Shown here piece by piece: positions 15,416 to 22,458 of a DNA stretch of 25,399 nucleotides. Positions within the stretch are counted from its first letter, which is position 1. Each line of letters begins with the position of its first letter. The position numbers and the translations under genes are program-made. The stretch is taken from contig CAJGDB010000016.1 in the NCBI GenBank assembly GCA_904502165.1, positions 1 to 25,399 on the forward strand, in the 5' to 3' direction. The notes beneath the pieces are model-generated. The model ran no database searches. It had not been told where the DNA came from and saw only the letters and a list, made by a program, of their open reading frames with translations. The stretch is from an uncultured Akkermansia sp. (GTDB lineage: Bacteria; Verrucomicrobiota; Verrucomicrobiia; Verrucomicrobiales; Akkermansiaceae).

Positions 15416-16465
15416 TTATTTACGGAGCTGGACACCAGCTAGTTTCAGGTTCGGGTCAACGGGGGTATCGAGGGTGGAGAAATCACCGGCTCTGGCGCGG
15501 AGCATGCCGGCAAAGGCAATCATGGCGGCGTTGTCGGTGGTCAGGCTGTTCGGGGGGAGAATGAGCTCGATGCGGCGGCGCTCGCACATTTCCTGCAGCT
15601 GGTGGCGCAACCCGCTGTTGCAGGATACACCGCCGGAAACAGCCAGCACCTTGTGGCGGCTCTTACGCAGCGCCTTCATTGCCTTATGCAGCAGCACATC
15701 AATGATGGCCTGGCGCACCCCGGCGCAGAGGTCGCACATGGTCTGTTCGTCCAGATCATGCGGATTGCCGCCGGGCACAAGCTTGGGCAGGGTGTAGAGC
15801 ACGGCGGTCTTGAGCCCGGAGAAGGAGAAATCAAGGTGGTCTTCGTGCAGCATCGGGCGCGGTAGCTTGAAACGTTCCGGGTCTCCCTTTTCTGCCAGCT
15901 TATCAATTTCAGGTCCTCCCGGGTAGGGCAGGTCGAGCATTTTGGCCACCTTGTCAAAGGCTTCGCCGGCGGCATCATCCCGGGATCGCCCCATCAGGGT
16001 GTAGTTGCCAGCACTCTGAACGTCGATGATGAGACTGTGGCCTCCGCTTACCACTAAGCCCAGGTGGGGTACCAGCCCTGCAGGGTGGGTGATGAAGGGT
16101 GAAAGCATGTGCCCCTCCAGGTGGTTAACGGCCACAAAGGGTTTGCGGGCAGCCAGCGCCAGCGCCTTGGCAGCCGTGTTGCCTACCAGCAGGGCTGCTA
16201 CCAGACCGGGGCCTGCCGTGCTGGCAAAGACATCCACCTGGTGAATGCTGCGGCCGGCTTTTTCCAGGGCTTCCTGGAGTACGGCGGGCAGGTTGGCTGA
16301 ATGGTTGCGCGAGGCCAGCTCGGGAATCACGCCGCCATACATGCGGTGCAGGGGAATCTGGGTGGAGATGACGGAACTGAGCAGCTGCGGCTGCCCGCTG
16401 CCGGTGTCCTCCATGAGGGCTACGGCTGTTTCATCGCAACTCGATTCGATTCCCAGTACCAGCAT
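15416..16465 (-). CDS. tsaD: tRNA N6-threonylcarbamoyladenosine transferase
   Basis: 349 residues, full length. TsaD transfers the threonylcarbamoyl group to A37 of ANN-decoding tRNAs, working with TsaB and TsaE in bacteria. The ASKHA signature GIESSCDETAVAL is at the N-terminus, the iron-binding His115 and His119 are in NHLEGH, GGGHS-like VVSGGHS follows, and the third metal ligand is in the C-terminal TTDNAAMIAFAG. It starts 3 nt after clpX, which ties tRNA modification to the Clp protease in one transcript. tsaB and tsaE are not in the window. Confidence 0.96.
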   Translation of the reverse strand: MLVLGIESSCDETAVALMEDTGSGQPQLLSSVISTQIPLHRMYGGVIPELASRNHSANLPAVLQEALEKAGRSIHQVDVFASTAGPGLVAALLVGNTAAKALALAARKPFVAVNHLEGHMLSPFITHPAGLVPHLGLVVSGGHSLIIDVQSAGNYTLMGRSRDDAAGEAFDKVAKMLDLPYPGGPEIDKLAEKGDPERFKLPRPMLHEDHLDFSFSGLKTAVLYTLPKLVPGGNPHDLDEQTMCDLCAGVRQAIIDVLLHKAMKALRKSRHKVLAVSGGVSCNSGLRHQLQEMCERRRIELILPPNSLTTDNAAMIAFAGMLRARAGDFSTLDTPVDPNLKLAGVQLRK

Positions 16466-16468
16466 AAA

Positions 16469-17797
16469 TCAGTTTCTGGCTGCCTTGCGGCGCTTGATTC
16501 TGGGCTCGGCTTTGCCCAGTACCACCTCCTCGGTGATGGTGATGGTATCAATGGTCTTATCACTGGGTACCTTGTACATGATATCCAGCATGAGGTTTTC
16601 GAAGATACCGCGCAGGGCGCGGGCTCCCGTGCCGCGCTCAATTGCCTGCTTTGCCATGGCCCGCAGGGCACCTTCTTCTACCTTGAGACTGGCGTTGTTC
16701 ATGGCCATGAGCTTGGTGTACTGCTTCACCAGCGCGTTCTTCGGCTCGGTGAGCAGGTGCATGAGCTGTTCTTCGGTGAGGGTGGTGAGCGGGGTGAAGA
16801 TAGGCAGGCGGCCCATCAGCTCCGGAATCATGCCGAACATGAAGAAATCCTCCGGCATTGCCTTGGAAAGAATTTCCTCTTCTGTGTATTCCTTGGTGTC
16901 GCGGTCTTCTTCGATGGATGCAAAGCCCATGGCGCTGGAACCGATTCGCTTGCGGATGATTCCCTCCAGCCCCACAAAGGCACCACCGCAGATGAAGAGG
17001 ATATTTTCCGTATTCACGCGGATATATTGTTCATTCGGGTGCTTGCGGCCGCCTTTCGGGGGGATGTTGCATTCCGTGCCTTCCACAATCTTGAGCAGGG
17101 CCTGCTGCACACCTTCACCGGAAACATCGCGGGTGATGCTCACGTTCTGGGTCTTGCGACCAATCTTGTCAATTTCATCCACATAGATGATGCCGCGCTC
17201 AGCTTTGGCTACATTCATATCCGCAGCCTGCAGTAGGCGCAGAATGATGTTTTCCACATCCTCGCCCACGTAGCCGGCCTCCGTCAGCGTGGTGGCATCC
17301 ACAATGCAGAAAGGTACATCGAGGATTCTGGCCAGGGTCTTGGCCAGCAGGGTCTTGCCGCTGCCGGTGGAGCCAGCCATGAGAATGTTGCTCTTTTCAA
17401 TCTCCACGCCGTCATCGGTCTTGGGCTGGCGCAGGCGCAGGTAGTGGTTGTATACCGCTACGCAGAGGGTGCGCTTGGCTCGGTCCTGGCCGATGACATA
17501 GGCATCGAGCATCTTGTGCATCTGTTCCGGCGTGGGCAGTTCGTCCTGGGCTTTGGTCTGTACTTCCAGCACCGGCGAATCATCCACTTTGTCCTGGGGG
17601 ACGATTTCCGGGTGTGTCCCCTTGATGAGGGAGAGAATGCGATCTGCTGCAATTTCACCCATCTCTGAGCAGAACATGTGGTAGACCATACCTTCCACGC
17701 ACTGGAAGCAGACATGGGCTCCATCTACCGAAAGCATGGGTCTCCCATCGTCCTCCGGGGTACCGCAGATGCCGCAGATTTTCTTAGATTTGGCCAT
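16469..17797 (-). CDS. clpX: ClpX, AAA+ unfoldase of the ClpXP protease
   Basis: 442 residues. The N-terminal zinc finger has Cys8-x2-Cys11 and Cys30-x2-Cys33. The AAA+ module shows Walker A GSTGSGKT (142-149), pore loop GYVGED (185-190), Walker B IIYVDEID (Asp207-Glu208), the RKH substrate-gate loop (251-253) and the arginine finger in ELMGRLP (Arg330). The loop that docks into ClpP reads Met290-Gly291-Phe292, where IGF or LGF is usual. ClpX unfolds tagged proteins and feeds them to ClpP in the cytoplasm. The gene starts 11 nt after clpP, so the partners are made together. Confidence 0.97.
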   Translation of the reverse strand: MAKSKKICGICGTPEDDGRPMLSVDGAHVCFQCVEGMVYHMFCSEMGEIAADRILSLIKGTHPEIVPQDKVDDSPVLEVQTKAQDELPTPEQMHKMLDAYVIGQDRAKRTLCVAVYNHYLRLRQPKTDDGVEIEKSNILMAGSTGSGKTLLAKTLARILDVPFCIVDATTLTEAGYVGEDVENIILRLLQAADMNVAKAERGIIYVDEIDKIGRKTQNVSITRDVSGEGVQQALLKIVEGTECNIPPKGGRKHPNEQYIRVNTENILFICGGAFVGLEGIIRKRIGSSAMGFASIEEDRDTKEYTEEEILSKAMPEDFFMFGMIPELMGRLPIFTPLTTLTEEQLMHLLTEPKNALVKQYTKLMAMNNASLKVEEGALRAMAKQAIERGTGARALRGIFENLMLDIMYKVPSDKTIDTITITEEVVLGKAEPRIKRRKAARN

Positions 17798-17808
17798 GAT
17801 TCGGGGGA

Positions 17809-18423
17809 TTAGTTCTTCTTCTGAACCGGGGTGTGCTCCAAAATGCGGTCTACCAGGCCATAGGCCAGGGATTCCTCTGCGGTCATGTAGTTGTCACGGT
17901 CCTGGTCCTGCTTCACGGTGTCGAAATCCTTGCCGGTGTGCTGGGAGAGGATGCCCGTGAGACGCTTGTCGAGGCTGAACATGAACTTGATGGTGCGCTC
18001 CACATCTGCCGCTGTACCCTGGGCGCCGCCGCGTACCTGGTGAATCATGACGTGGGAGTTCGGCAGGCAGAAGCGCTTGCCCTTGGTGCCGGCAGCCAGC
18101 AGCACAGAGGCCATGCTTGCGGCAATGCCGATGCAGTAGGTGTTGATATCGCAGGAGACGAACTGCATGGTGTCGTAGATAGCCAGGCCAGCTGTTACAG
18201 AACCACCGGGGGAGTTGATGTAGATGTGAATGTCTTTCTTAGGATCTGTCATCTGCAGGAACAGCAACTGGGCAATGACGGAATTGGCAACGGTGTCGTC
18301 AATTTCGGTGCCGATGAAGATGACGCGGTCGAGCAGCAGCCGGGAATAGATGTCGTAGGCGCGCTCGCCCTGGCTGGTCTTTTCTATGACGGTGGGAATA
18401 TAGTAGTTCTTGGGGGTATCCAT
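17809..18423 (-). CDS. clpP: ClpP, ATP-dependent protease proteolytic subunit
   Basis: 204 residues, normal length. The serine protease triad is Ser103 (AASMAS), His128 (VMIHQV) and Asp177 (QDRDNYM). Other family marks are SPGGSVTAGLAIYDTM and the C-terminal GLVDRIL. The tetradecamer cuts proteins delivered by ClpX. It is the first gene of a seven-gene minus-strand unit whose gaps are mostly 0-21 nt. The start at 18423 follows a likely extended -10 promoter; no Shine-Dalgarno sequence is seen. Confidence 0.97.
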   Translation of the reverse strand: MDTPKNYYIPTVIEKTSQGERAYDIYSRLLLDRVIFIGTEIDDTVANSVIAQLLFLQMTDPKKDIHIYINSPGGSVTAGLAIYDTMQFVSCDINTYCIGIAASMASVLLAAGTKGKRFCLPNSHVMIHQVRGGAQGTAADVERTIKFMFSLDKRLTGILSQHTGKDFDTVKQDQDRDNYMTAEESLAYGLVDRILEHTPVQKKN

Positions 18424-18438
18424 AACGTGTCTGCTCTC

Positions 18439-18467
18439 ACTCTACCACATCGCATACGCGCGGGAAA
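18439..18467 (-). promoter_or_regulatory. Likely promoter of the clpP operon
   Basis: On the minus strand TAGAGT (18444-18439) is preceded by TGTGG. A weak TTTCCC lies 17 bp upstream (18467-18462). The leader would be about 9 nt. The TGTGGTAGAnT element is shared with nadB and the ATPase gene. Confidence 0.5.
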
Positions 18468-18528
18468 GCGAGAAGTGCTGCATCGGGGCTGGTATGCCAC
18501 AGTTTCAGTATGTTTCGGGGCTTTTTCC

Positions 18529-18556
18529 TTGCCTTGTCTGGCCGCTGTGATAGACT
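18529..18556 (+). promoter_or_regulatory. Sigma70-like promoter predicted to make a leaderless mRNA
   Basis: TTGCCT (18529-18534) and TAGACT (18551-18556) are 16 bp apart. The -10 ends 6 nt before the ATG at 18563, so the expected +1 falls on the start codon itself. Confidence 0.55.
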
Positions 18557-18562
18557 TGCTTC

Positions 18563-19708
18563 ATGCACATGCTGTCCCGTACGTTGCTTTTTCTGGCCGT
18601 AGCTTCACTGGCTCCGGCCCAGGAGGATGCTGCCGGGCGATTCTATGATGACCGCATGGCGGCATTCAAGGCTTATCTGGATGCCCGGGAGAAAACGGCT
18701 GCCAGCGAGAAGGAACGCCGCGAGGTGCAGGCGGAGAGGGCTGCCTACATCCGCCGTATTGAGGCGGCCCGTATGGGGTACACCGGGCTCTTGCCTGAGG
18801 AACAGGCGTTCTGGGATGCCCGCCGGGCTGAGCTGGAGTCGGCGCTGAATTTCTGGCAGCAATCTGCCGGGGCAGAGGAGGGGGAGAAACAGCATGTCCG
18901 CGCGGCGATTGAGGCTGTGCTGGCGGCGGCTCAGCGTGCTTACGAGGCGCAGATGCGTTTCGGTATGGCTCAGCTGGGTATGGCTGCCTGTATTCATGAT
19001 GCCGATACGGTGAGGGAAAGCGCCCTGTTGTTCCGTGCCGAATTGCAGCGTGAGTATCTGCAGGATTTTCAGGCTTTTCTGTATGCTGTGCCCTGGGGAC
19101 TTGAGCCGGTTCCGGAACACGGGGTGAGCCACCCTGAGCATAATGCTCCGCTTTCTCATGCTGGTGCTGAAGCTGAGGAAGGTATGGTTGATATTGATAA
19201 TGTGGGGGAGGATGATTCCGCAGTTGTGGATGCGCCGGAGACTCCGCTCATGGTGCAGGAACTGGCCAATGAGGTGGCGCATACGGATGCAGATCGAGCG
19301 GCTTCTGCCAGGCGCGCTGTGGCACTCTGGCGGGGGTACCTGAATCTTTGCGCGCAGCAGATAGAGCTGTGCTTTGGAACAGAGCGCGGTGCATCTCTGG
19401 TGCTGGGTGTGCCGCTCCCCGGAGCTGCGGAGATGAGTTATTATGCGGCTGTTCAGGAACGCACGCGTAACTTGTTTGCTGAGGCCGAAAAGCAGTGGTC
19501 GGATTATGTGGATGCAGTAGAGGCCGCACACGACCCGGGATGGCAGGCATCGGGTGGTGCTCTGGCTCATACCCCGGTGTCGGCAGAGGCGCAGTTGCTG
19601 CGCTTCCCTCTCTATGCCACGCACGAGCAGTACCTTGCCTTTGTGCTGGCTCCGCATCTCCAGTTTGCCGCACCGGAGGCCGACCCCCCGGAAGAGATGG
19701 TTGAATGA
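18563..19708 (+). CDS. Secreted alpha-helical protein of unknown function
   Basis: 381 residues. The signal peptide LSRTLLFLAVASLAPAQ ends near residue 20. Two long Ala/Glu/Arg-rich helical stretches (about 22-185 and 230-340) probably form coiled coils or helical bundles. They are separated by an acidic linker (about 195-228, rich in Glu, Asp and Val). There is no lipobox and no second membrane segment, so the protein is likely periplasmic. The first ATG (18563) and the third codon, also ATG (18569), are both possible starts; the promoter position favours the first. It stands alone, divergent from clpP and convergent with gltA, with a shared terminator. I do not recognise the family. Confidence 0.75.
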   Translation: MHMLSRTLLFLAVASLAPAQEDAAGRFYDDRMAAFKAYLDAREKTAASEKERREVQAERAAYIRRIEAARMGYTGLLPEEQAFWDARRAELESALNFWQQSAGAEEGEKQHVRAAIEAVLAAAQRAYEAQMRFGMAQLGMAACIHDADTVRESALLFRAELQREYLQDFQAFLYAVPWGLEPVPEHGVSHPEHNAPLSHAGAEAEEGMVDIDNVGEDDSAVVDAPETPLMVQELANEVAHTDADRAASARRAVALWRGYLNLCAQQIELCFGTERGASLVLGVPLPGAAEMSYYAAVQERTRNLFAEAEKQWSDYVDAVEAAHDPGWQASGGALAHTPVSAEAQLLRFPLYATHEQYLAFVLAPHLQFAAPEADPPEEMVE

Positions 19709-19723
19709 TTTTCCCCCTTTCCT

Positions 19724-19760
19724 GAAAAAAAGCCCCGCTCCTTTCCGGAAGCGGGGTTTT
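19724..19760. terminator. Bidirectional terminator between the secreted protein gene and gltA
   Basis: An A-run (19724-19731) leads into a GC-rich stem, CCCCGCT (19733-19739) pairing with AGCGGGG (19750-19756) with a few further pairs inside, then a T-run. It has U-tracts for both transcripts. Confidence 0.85.
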
Positions 19761-19767
19761 GAAAATA

Positions 19768-20916
19768 TCAGCGCATGTCAAGCATGGGCACCAGGAGCGG
19801 GTCATCCGGTCCTTTGTAGGCCGCCAGCGGGCGGTACAGGGTGTTGTCTTCCAGCTGCTCCAGAATCTGAGCCACCCAGCCGGCAACGCGGGCAATGGCA
19901 AACAGGGTGGTGAACATACGGGTGGGAATACCCAGGCTGTAGTATACCGTGGCGGAGTAGAAATCCACGTTGGCATTCAGATTCTTGCGGGCGCGCATAA
20001 TCTTGGCAATCCGGTCGCTCATGCGAATCCACTTGGGTTCGCCGATGGTTTGGGTGAGACGAATCGCGATACGGCGCAGAAGCGGAGCACGGGGGTCCAT
20101 GGTGCGGTATACGCGGTGGCCGATGCCGAAAATCTTTTCCTTGTTGGCCAGCTTCTTGTTGATGTATTCCTCCACGTGCTCTTCTTCACCGATTTCTTTG
20201 AGCATTTCGATGACGGCTTCATTGGCACCGCCGTGCAGCGGTCCTTTCAGTGAACCGATGGCTGAGGTGATGGCGGAATACATGTCCGACAGGGTGGAGG
20301 CTGTTACACGCGCAGAGAAGGTGGAGGCATTCATGCCGTGGTCGGCGTGCAGAATGTACGCTACATCCAGAATGTTGGCTTCAGCAGGGTCCGGTTCCGT
20401 GCCTTTCAGCAGCCAGAGGAAATGCTCGGCCTCACCCAGGTCTGTGCGGATGGGCGGCAGCTCCAGCCCCTGGCAGATGCGGTAGTAATAGGCCGCCATG
20501 ACCGGCAGCTTGGCAATGAGGGAGAGGCCGATTTCCTTCATCTGGCTGGGGTCTTTGGTGCGGTCATCATACATGCCGAGCATGGATACCGCGGTACGCA
20601 GCGCGCTCATGGGGCGGGCTGTCTTGGTGGCTGTCTTGAAGAAGTCAAGAATGGGCTGGGGAAGTTCGCGGTCGTTTCTCAGGCGCTGCTGCAGGCCTTC
20701 GAGCTCCTCACGATTGGGAAGCCGTTTGTTGAGCAGCAGGTAGATGATTTCGGTGAAGCTGCAGAGATCCACCAGGTCCTCGATTTCGTAGCCGCAGTAA
20801 AGAAGCTGTCCTTCCTCACCGCGTACATCGCTCAGGCCGGTCTCTGTGGCAATGACGCCCTTGAGCCCCTTGGCATAGATGGCCTGTTTCTTCGGCTGCG
20901 TTTCGTTTTCGTTCAT
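19768..20916 (-). CDS. gltA: Citrate synthase
   Basis: 382 residues from the ATG at 20916. It condenses oxaloacetate and acetyl-CoA to citrate, entering the TCA cycle. Catalytic residues lie in LKGPLHGGANEAV (His), GIGHRVYRTMDPRAP (His and the substrate-binding Arg) and NVDFYSATVYYSLGIP (Asp), with LHADHGMNASTFSARV upstream. The length fits the shorter bacterial citrate synthases. The frame is open for 17 further codons upstream, but these encode a cysteine-containing stretch through a stem-loop and look untranslated. The yggL-like gene ends 93 nt upstream on the same strand. A shared terminator follows. Confidence 0.95.
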   Translation of the reverse strand: MNENETQPKKQAIYAKGLKGVIATETGLSDVRGEEGQLLYCGYEIEDLVDLCSFTEIIYLLLNKRLPNREELEGLQQRLRNDRELPQPILDFFKTATKTARPMSALRTAVSMLGMYDDRTKDPSQMKEIGLSLIAKLPVMAAYYYRICQGLELPPIRTDLGEAEHFLWLLKGTEPDPAEANILDVAYILHADHGMNASTFSARVTASTLSDMYSAITSAIGSLKGPLHGGANEAVIEMLKEIGEEEHVEEYINKKLANKEKIFGIGHRVYRTMDPRAPLLRRIAIRLTQTIGEPKWIRMSDRIAKIMRARKNLNANVDFYSATVYYSLGIPTRMFTTLFAIARVAGWVAQILEQLEDNTLYRPLAAYKGPDDPLLVPMLDMR

Positions 20917-20942
20917 TCTTGAATCCGGGGGGGTATGGGATT

Positions 20943-20965
20943 GGCAGGCTACCAGGCCGCCTGCC
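20943..20965 (-). other. Stem-loop in the gltA leader
   Basis: GGCAGGC (20943-20949) and GCCTGCC (20959-20965) form a 7-bp GC-rich stem with a 9-nt loop, 26 nt upstream of the gltA ATG. An overlapping alternative pairing (CAGGCC with GGCCTG) is also possible. No known riboswitch is recognised. Confidence 0.4.
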
Positions 20966-20974
20966 ATGGCCTGT

Positions 20975-21002
20975 GATATATTCTTTTTTCTCTCTCAGGG
21001 AA
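20975..21002 (-). promoter_or_regulatory. Possible gltA promoter
   Basis: On the minus strand TTCCCT (21002-20997) and TATATC (20980-20975) are 16 bp apart. Both boxes are imperfect, and gltA may instead be read through from the upstream gene. Confidence 0.3.
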
Positions 21003-21009
21003 GCGGCAA

Positions 21010-21336
21010 TCAGCAGGTGGCGTACCAGGCATCCTGCAGTTCACCGAAGCTCTTGAGCTCCACATCGCTGCGGGCCTCAAGCCAGCTCTTCACGGCTTCG
21101 CGCTGGGCGTTGCTGGTCTGGGTGGGATCCACGGCCTTGGCCACGATGTTGCAGCTGTCATCGGTGATGTTGCCTTCGCAATCCAGGCCATTGGCCTCGA
21201 TGCATTCTTCCACAAAGGCGTGCAGGAACTGCTCGCACTCGGGGGCTGCTACATCGCCCTTGTATTCGAAGGAAAATTCAAAGCAGAGTTCCTTGAACTC
21301 ACCGACACGGTATTTCTTGCGGAGTCGCTTCTTCAT
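21010..21336 (-). CDS. YggL family protein (DUF469, ribosome-associated)
   Basis: 108 residues, the size of E. coli YggL. It starts with the basic MKKRLRKKYRVGEFKELCFE, matching the RLRKK...EFQELGF opening of YggL, and ends with a conserved pattern (AVKSWLEARSDVELKSFGELQDAW). An acidic middle (EQFLHAFVEECIEANGLDCEG) also fits. YggL has been found with 50S ribosomal subunits, so a role in ribosome assembly or function in the cytoplasm is likely. It has six cysteines, more than usual. A near-perfect promoter ends 9 nt from the ATG. Confidence 0.8.
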   Translation of the reverse strand: MKKRLRKKYRVGEFKELCFEFSFEYKGDVAAPECEQFLHAFVEECIEANGLDCEGNITDDSCNIVAKAVDPTQTSNAQREAVKSWLEARSDVELKSFGELQDAWYATC

Positions 21337-21345
21337 GGTGCGCCG

Positions 21346-21374
21346 ATTCTACGCGTATTTATAGTGCGTGTCAA
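21346..21374 (-). promoter_or_regulatory. Consensus promoter of the YggL-family gene, near-leaderless
   Basis: On the minus strand TTGACA (21374-21369), 17 bp, then TAGAAT (21351-21346). The expected +1 is about 21339 and the ATG is at 21336, so only about 3 nt would precede the start codon. Confidence 0.75.
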
Positions 21375-21433
21375 TCAAAATAACGCAAGCTGCCGCAGAG
21401 TCGCCGGTTTTTGGATGCTCCGTGAGGGGAAAA

Positions 21434-21613
21434 TCAGCTTTGTTTTACGGGCGCGGGCAGGGTGTAATAGTGCTGCAGGGCGGGGGGAATGGGGCGTCTC
21501 AGGGTCTCCGGGGCTGGCGGGGGGATGGGGCCTGCCGCCTGCTGTGACATCTGGATACAGCTGCTCACCAGGGTGGCAGCGGTTATGCCCGCCATGATAC
21601 GTAGTGCTTTCAT
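21434..21613 (-). CDS. Small proline-rich lipoprotein, 59 residues
   Basis: From the ATG at 21613 the product begins MKALRIMAGITAATLVSSC, a good lipoprotein signal with lipobox V-S-S-C and Cys19 as the lipidated residue. The mature 41 residues are rich in proline (a PIPPPAPE stretch), a composition typical of spacers that cross the periplasm or cell wall. The open frame extends 10 codons upstream, but those codons would add charged residues before the signal, and a promoter lies right before 21613. It is divergent from rplY. Function unknown. Confidence 0.65.
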   Translation of the reverse strand: MKALRIMAGITAATLVSSCIQMSQQAAGPIPPPAPETLRRPIPPALQHYYTLPAPVKQS

Positions 21614-21621
21614 GCGCCGCC

Positions 21622-21650
21622 ATACTAGAAGTAATGGATTCATTTTTCAA
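21622..21650 (-). promoter_or_regulatory. Promoter of the small proline-rich lipoprotein gene, near-leaderless
   Basis: On the minus strand TTGAAA (21650-21645), 17 bp, TAGTAT (21627-21622). The expected +1 is about 21615, 2 nt before the ATG at 21613. This also supports the shorter start of that gene. Confidence 0.65.
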
Positions 21651-21681
21651 GGAAAAAGTGTGCGTTTTGCGTGAATTTCGC

Positions 21682-21709
21682 TTGACTTTTCTGCAGGAAG
21701 GCGTATCCT
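21682..21709 (+). promoter_or_regulatory. Likely rplY promoter
   Basis: TTGACT (21682-21687), 16 bp, TATCCT (21704-21709). The expected +1 is about 21716, giving a leader of about 110 nt. It lies back to back with the small lipoprotein promoter. Confidence 0.6.
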
Positions 21710-21715
21710 GTGCGT

Positions 21716-21825
21716 CCACCTTGCTTTCGCTGGCAGGGTGCGGTATCCCGGCGGGTGACGCAGGCGCACCGACGTCGGATGAACTCCAAACAAACTCAAT
21801 TTCAATACATAGAAAGCATAAGACT
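21716..21825 (+). other. Structured leader of rplY
   Basis: The leader has GGTGCG (21737-21742) pairing with CGCACC (21765-21770), and a perfect 10-bp palindrome CCGACGTCGG (21769-21778) that overlaps the second arm, so the two could be alternative folds. The last 45 nt are A-rich and unstructured up to the ATG, with no Shine-Dalgarno sequence. Ribosomal protein leaders are often autoregulated, but I know of no established L25 site of this form. Confidence 0.35.
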
Positions 21826-22380
21826 ATGACGACATACTCCCTTAAGGCCACCAAGCGTGAGGCCGTTGGTACTGGCAAGCTGAATGCCCTGCGCGCTCAG
21901 GGTTACCTTCCCGGTGTGGTGTACGGTTCCGCTGTGGCTGAGAACATCAACATCCAGATCAAGGCTGCCGACGTGCGCGCTCTGTTCGCTTCCGTAGATA
22001 CGGATTCCATCCTGGTGAACCTGGAGCTCGATGGCCAGACTATCCTGACCCTGGTGAAGGACGTTCAGCGCAACTGGCTGACCGATGCCACAAACCACGT
22101 TGACTTCTGCGCCGTGACCCCCGATTCCGTGGTGAAGACCCGCGTGCAGGTGAAGCTTGTGGGTACTCCTGTGGGTACTGCCATGGGTGGCGTGGTGCAC
22201 CAGATCGTGCACGAAATGCCGGTGAAGTGCGCCGTGAAGGACATCCCCTGCTGCATCACCGCCGATATCTCCGGCGTGGGCATGAAGGAATCCTTCCGTC
22301 TCTCCCAGGTAGAGATGCCCGCCAACGTAAGCACCCCCTTCAATGGTACTGTGGTGCTTGCCTCTGTGATCAAGCCCTGA
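21826..22380 (+). CDS. rplY: 50S ribosomal protein L25, long (Ctc/TL5) form
   Basis: 184 residues. It binds 5S rRNA in the large subunit. The N-terminal L25 domain (about 1-90) has the start SLKATKREAVGTGKLNALRAQG and the conserved LPGVVYG; the C-terminal TL5-type beta domain (about 95-184) includes VVHQIVHEMPVKC. The open frame extends far upstream (to 21604), but that stretch covers a promoter and a structured leader and does not resemble L25, so ATG 21826 is chosen. A strong terminator follows. Confidence 0.93.
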   Translation: MTTYSLKATKREAVGTGKLNALRAQGYLPGVVYGSAVAENINIQIKAADVRALFASVDTDSILVNLELDGQTILTLVKDVQRNWLTDATNHVDFCAVTPDSVVKTRVQVKLVGTPVGTAMGGVVHQIVHEMPVKCAVKDIPCCITADISGVGMKESFRLSQVEMPANVSTPFNGTVVLASVIKP

Positions 22381-22406
22381 TTTCATCACAAGGCAAAACT
22401 CCTTAC

Positions 22407-22444
22407 GAAACCTGCTTCCTCTTCCGGGGAAGCAGGTTTCTTTA
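22407..22444. terminator. Terminator between rplY and the nuclease gene
   Basis: A perfect 13-bp stem (22407-22419 with 22428-22440, 8-nt loop) is followed by TTTA. The matching A-run on the left side gives partial function for the converging minus-strand gene too. Confidence 0.85.
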
Positions 22445-22458
22445 TGGTGAGAGCCGAC

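Noticed and set aside
20917..20967. 17-codon N-terminal extension of citrate synthase
   Set aside because: It runs through a GC-rich stem-loop and adds a stretch not expected in this enzyme; ATG 20916 gives a normal length.
21604..21825. N-terminal extension of rplY to 21604
   Set aside because: The added 74 residues do not resemble L25 and cover the likely rplY promoter and a structured leader.
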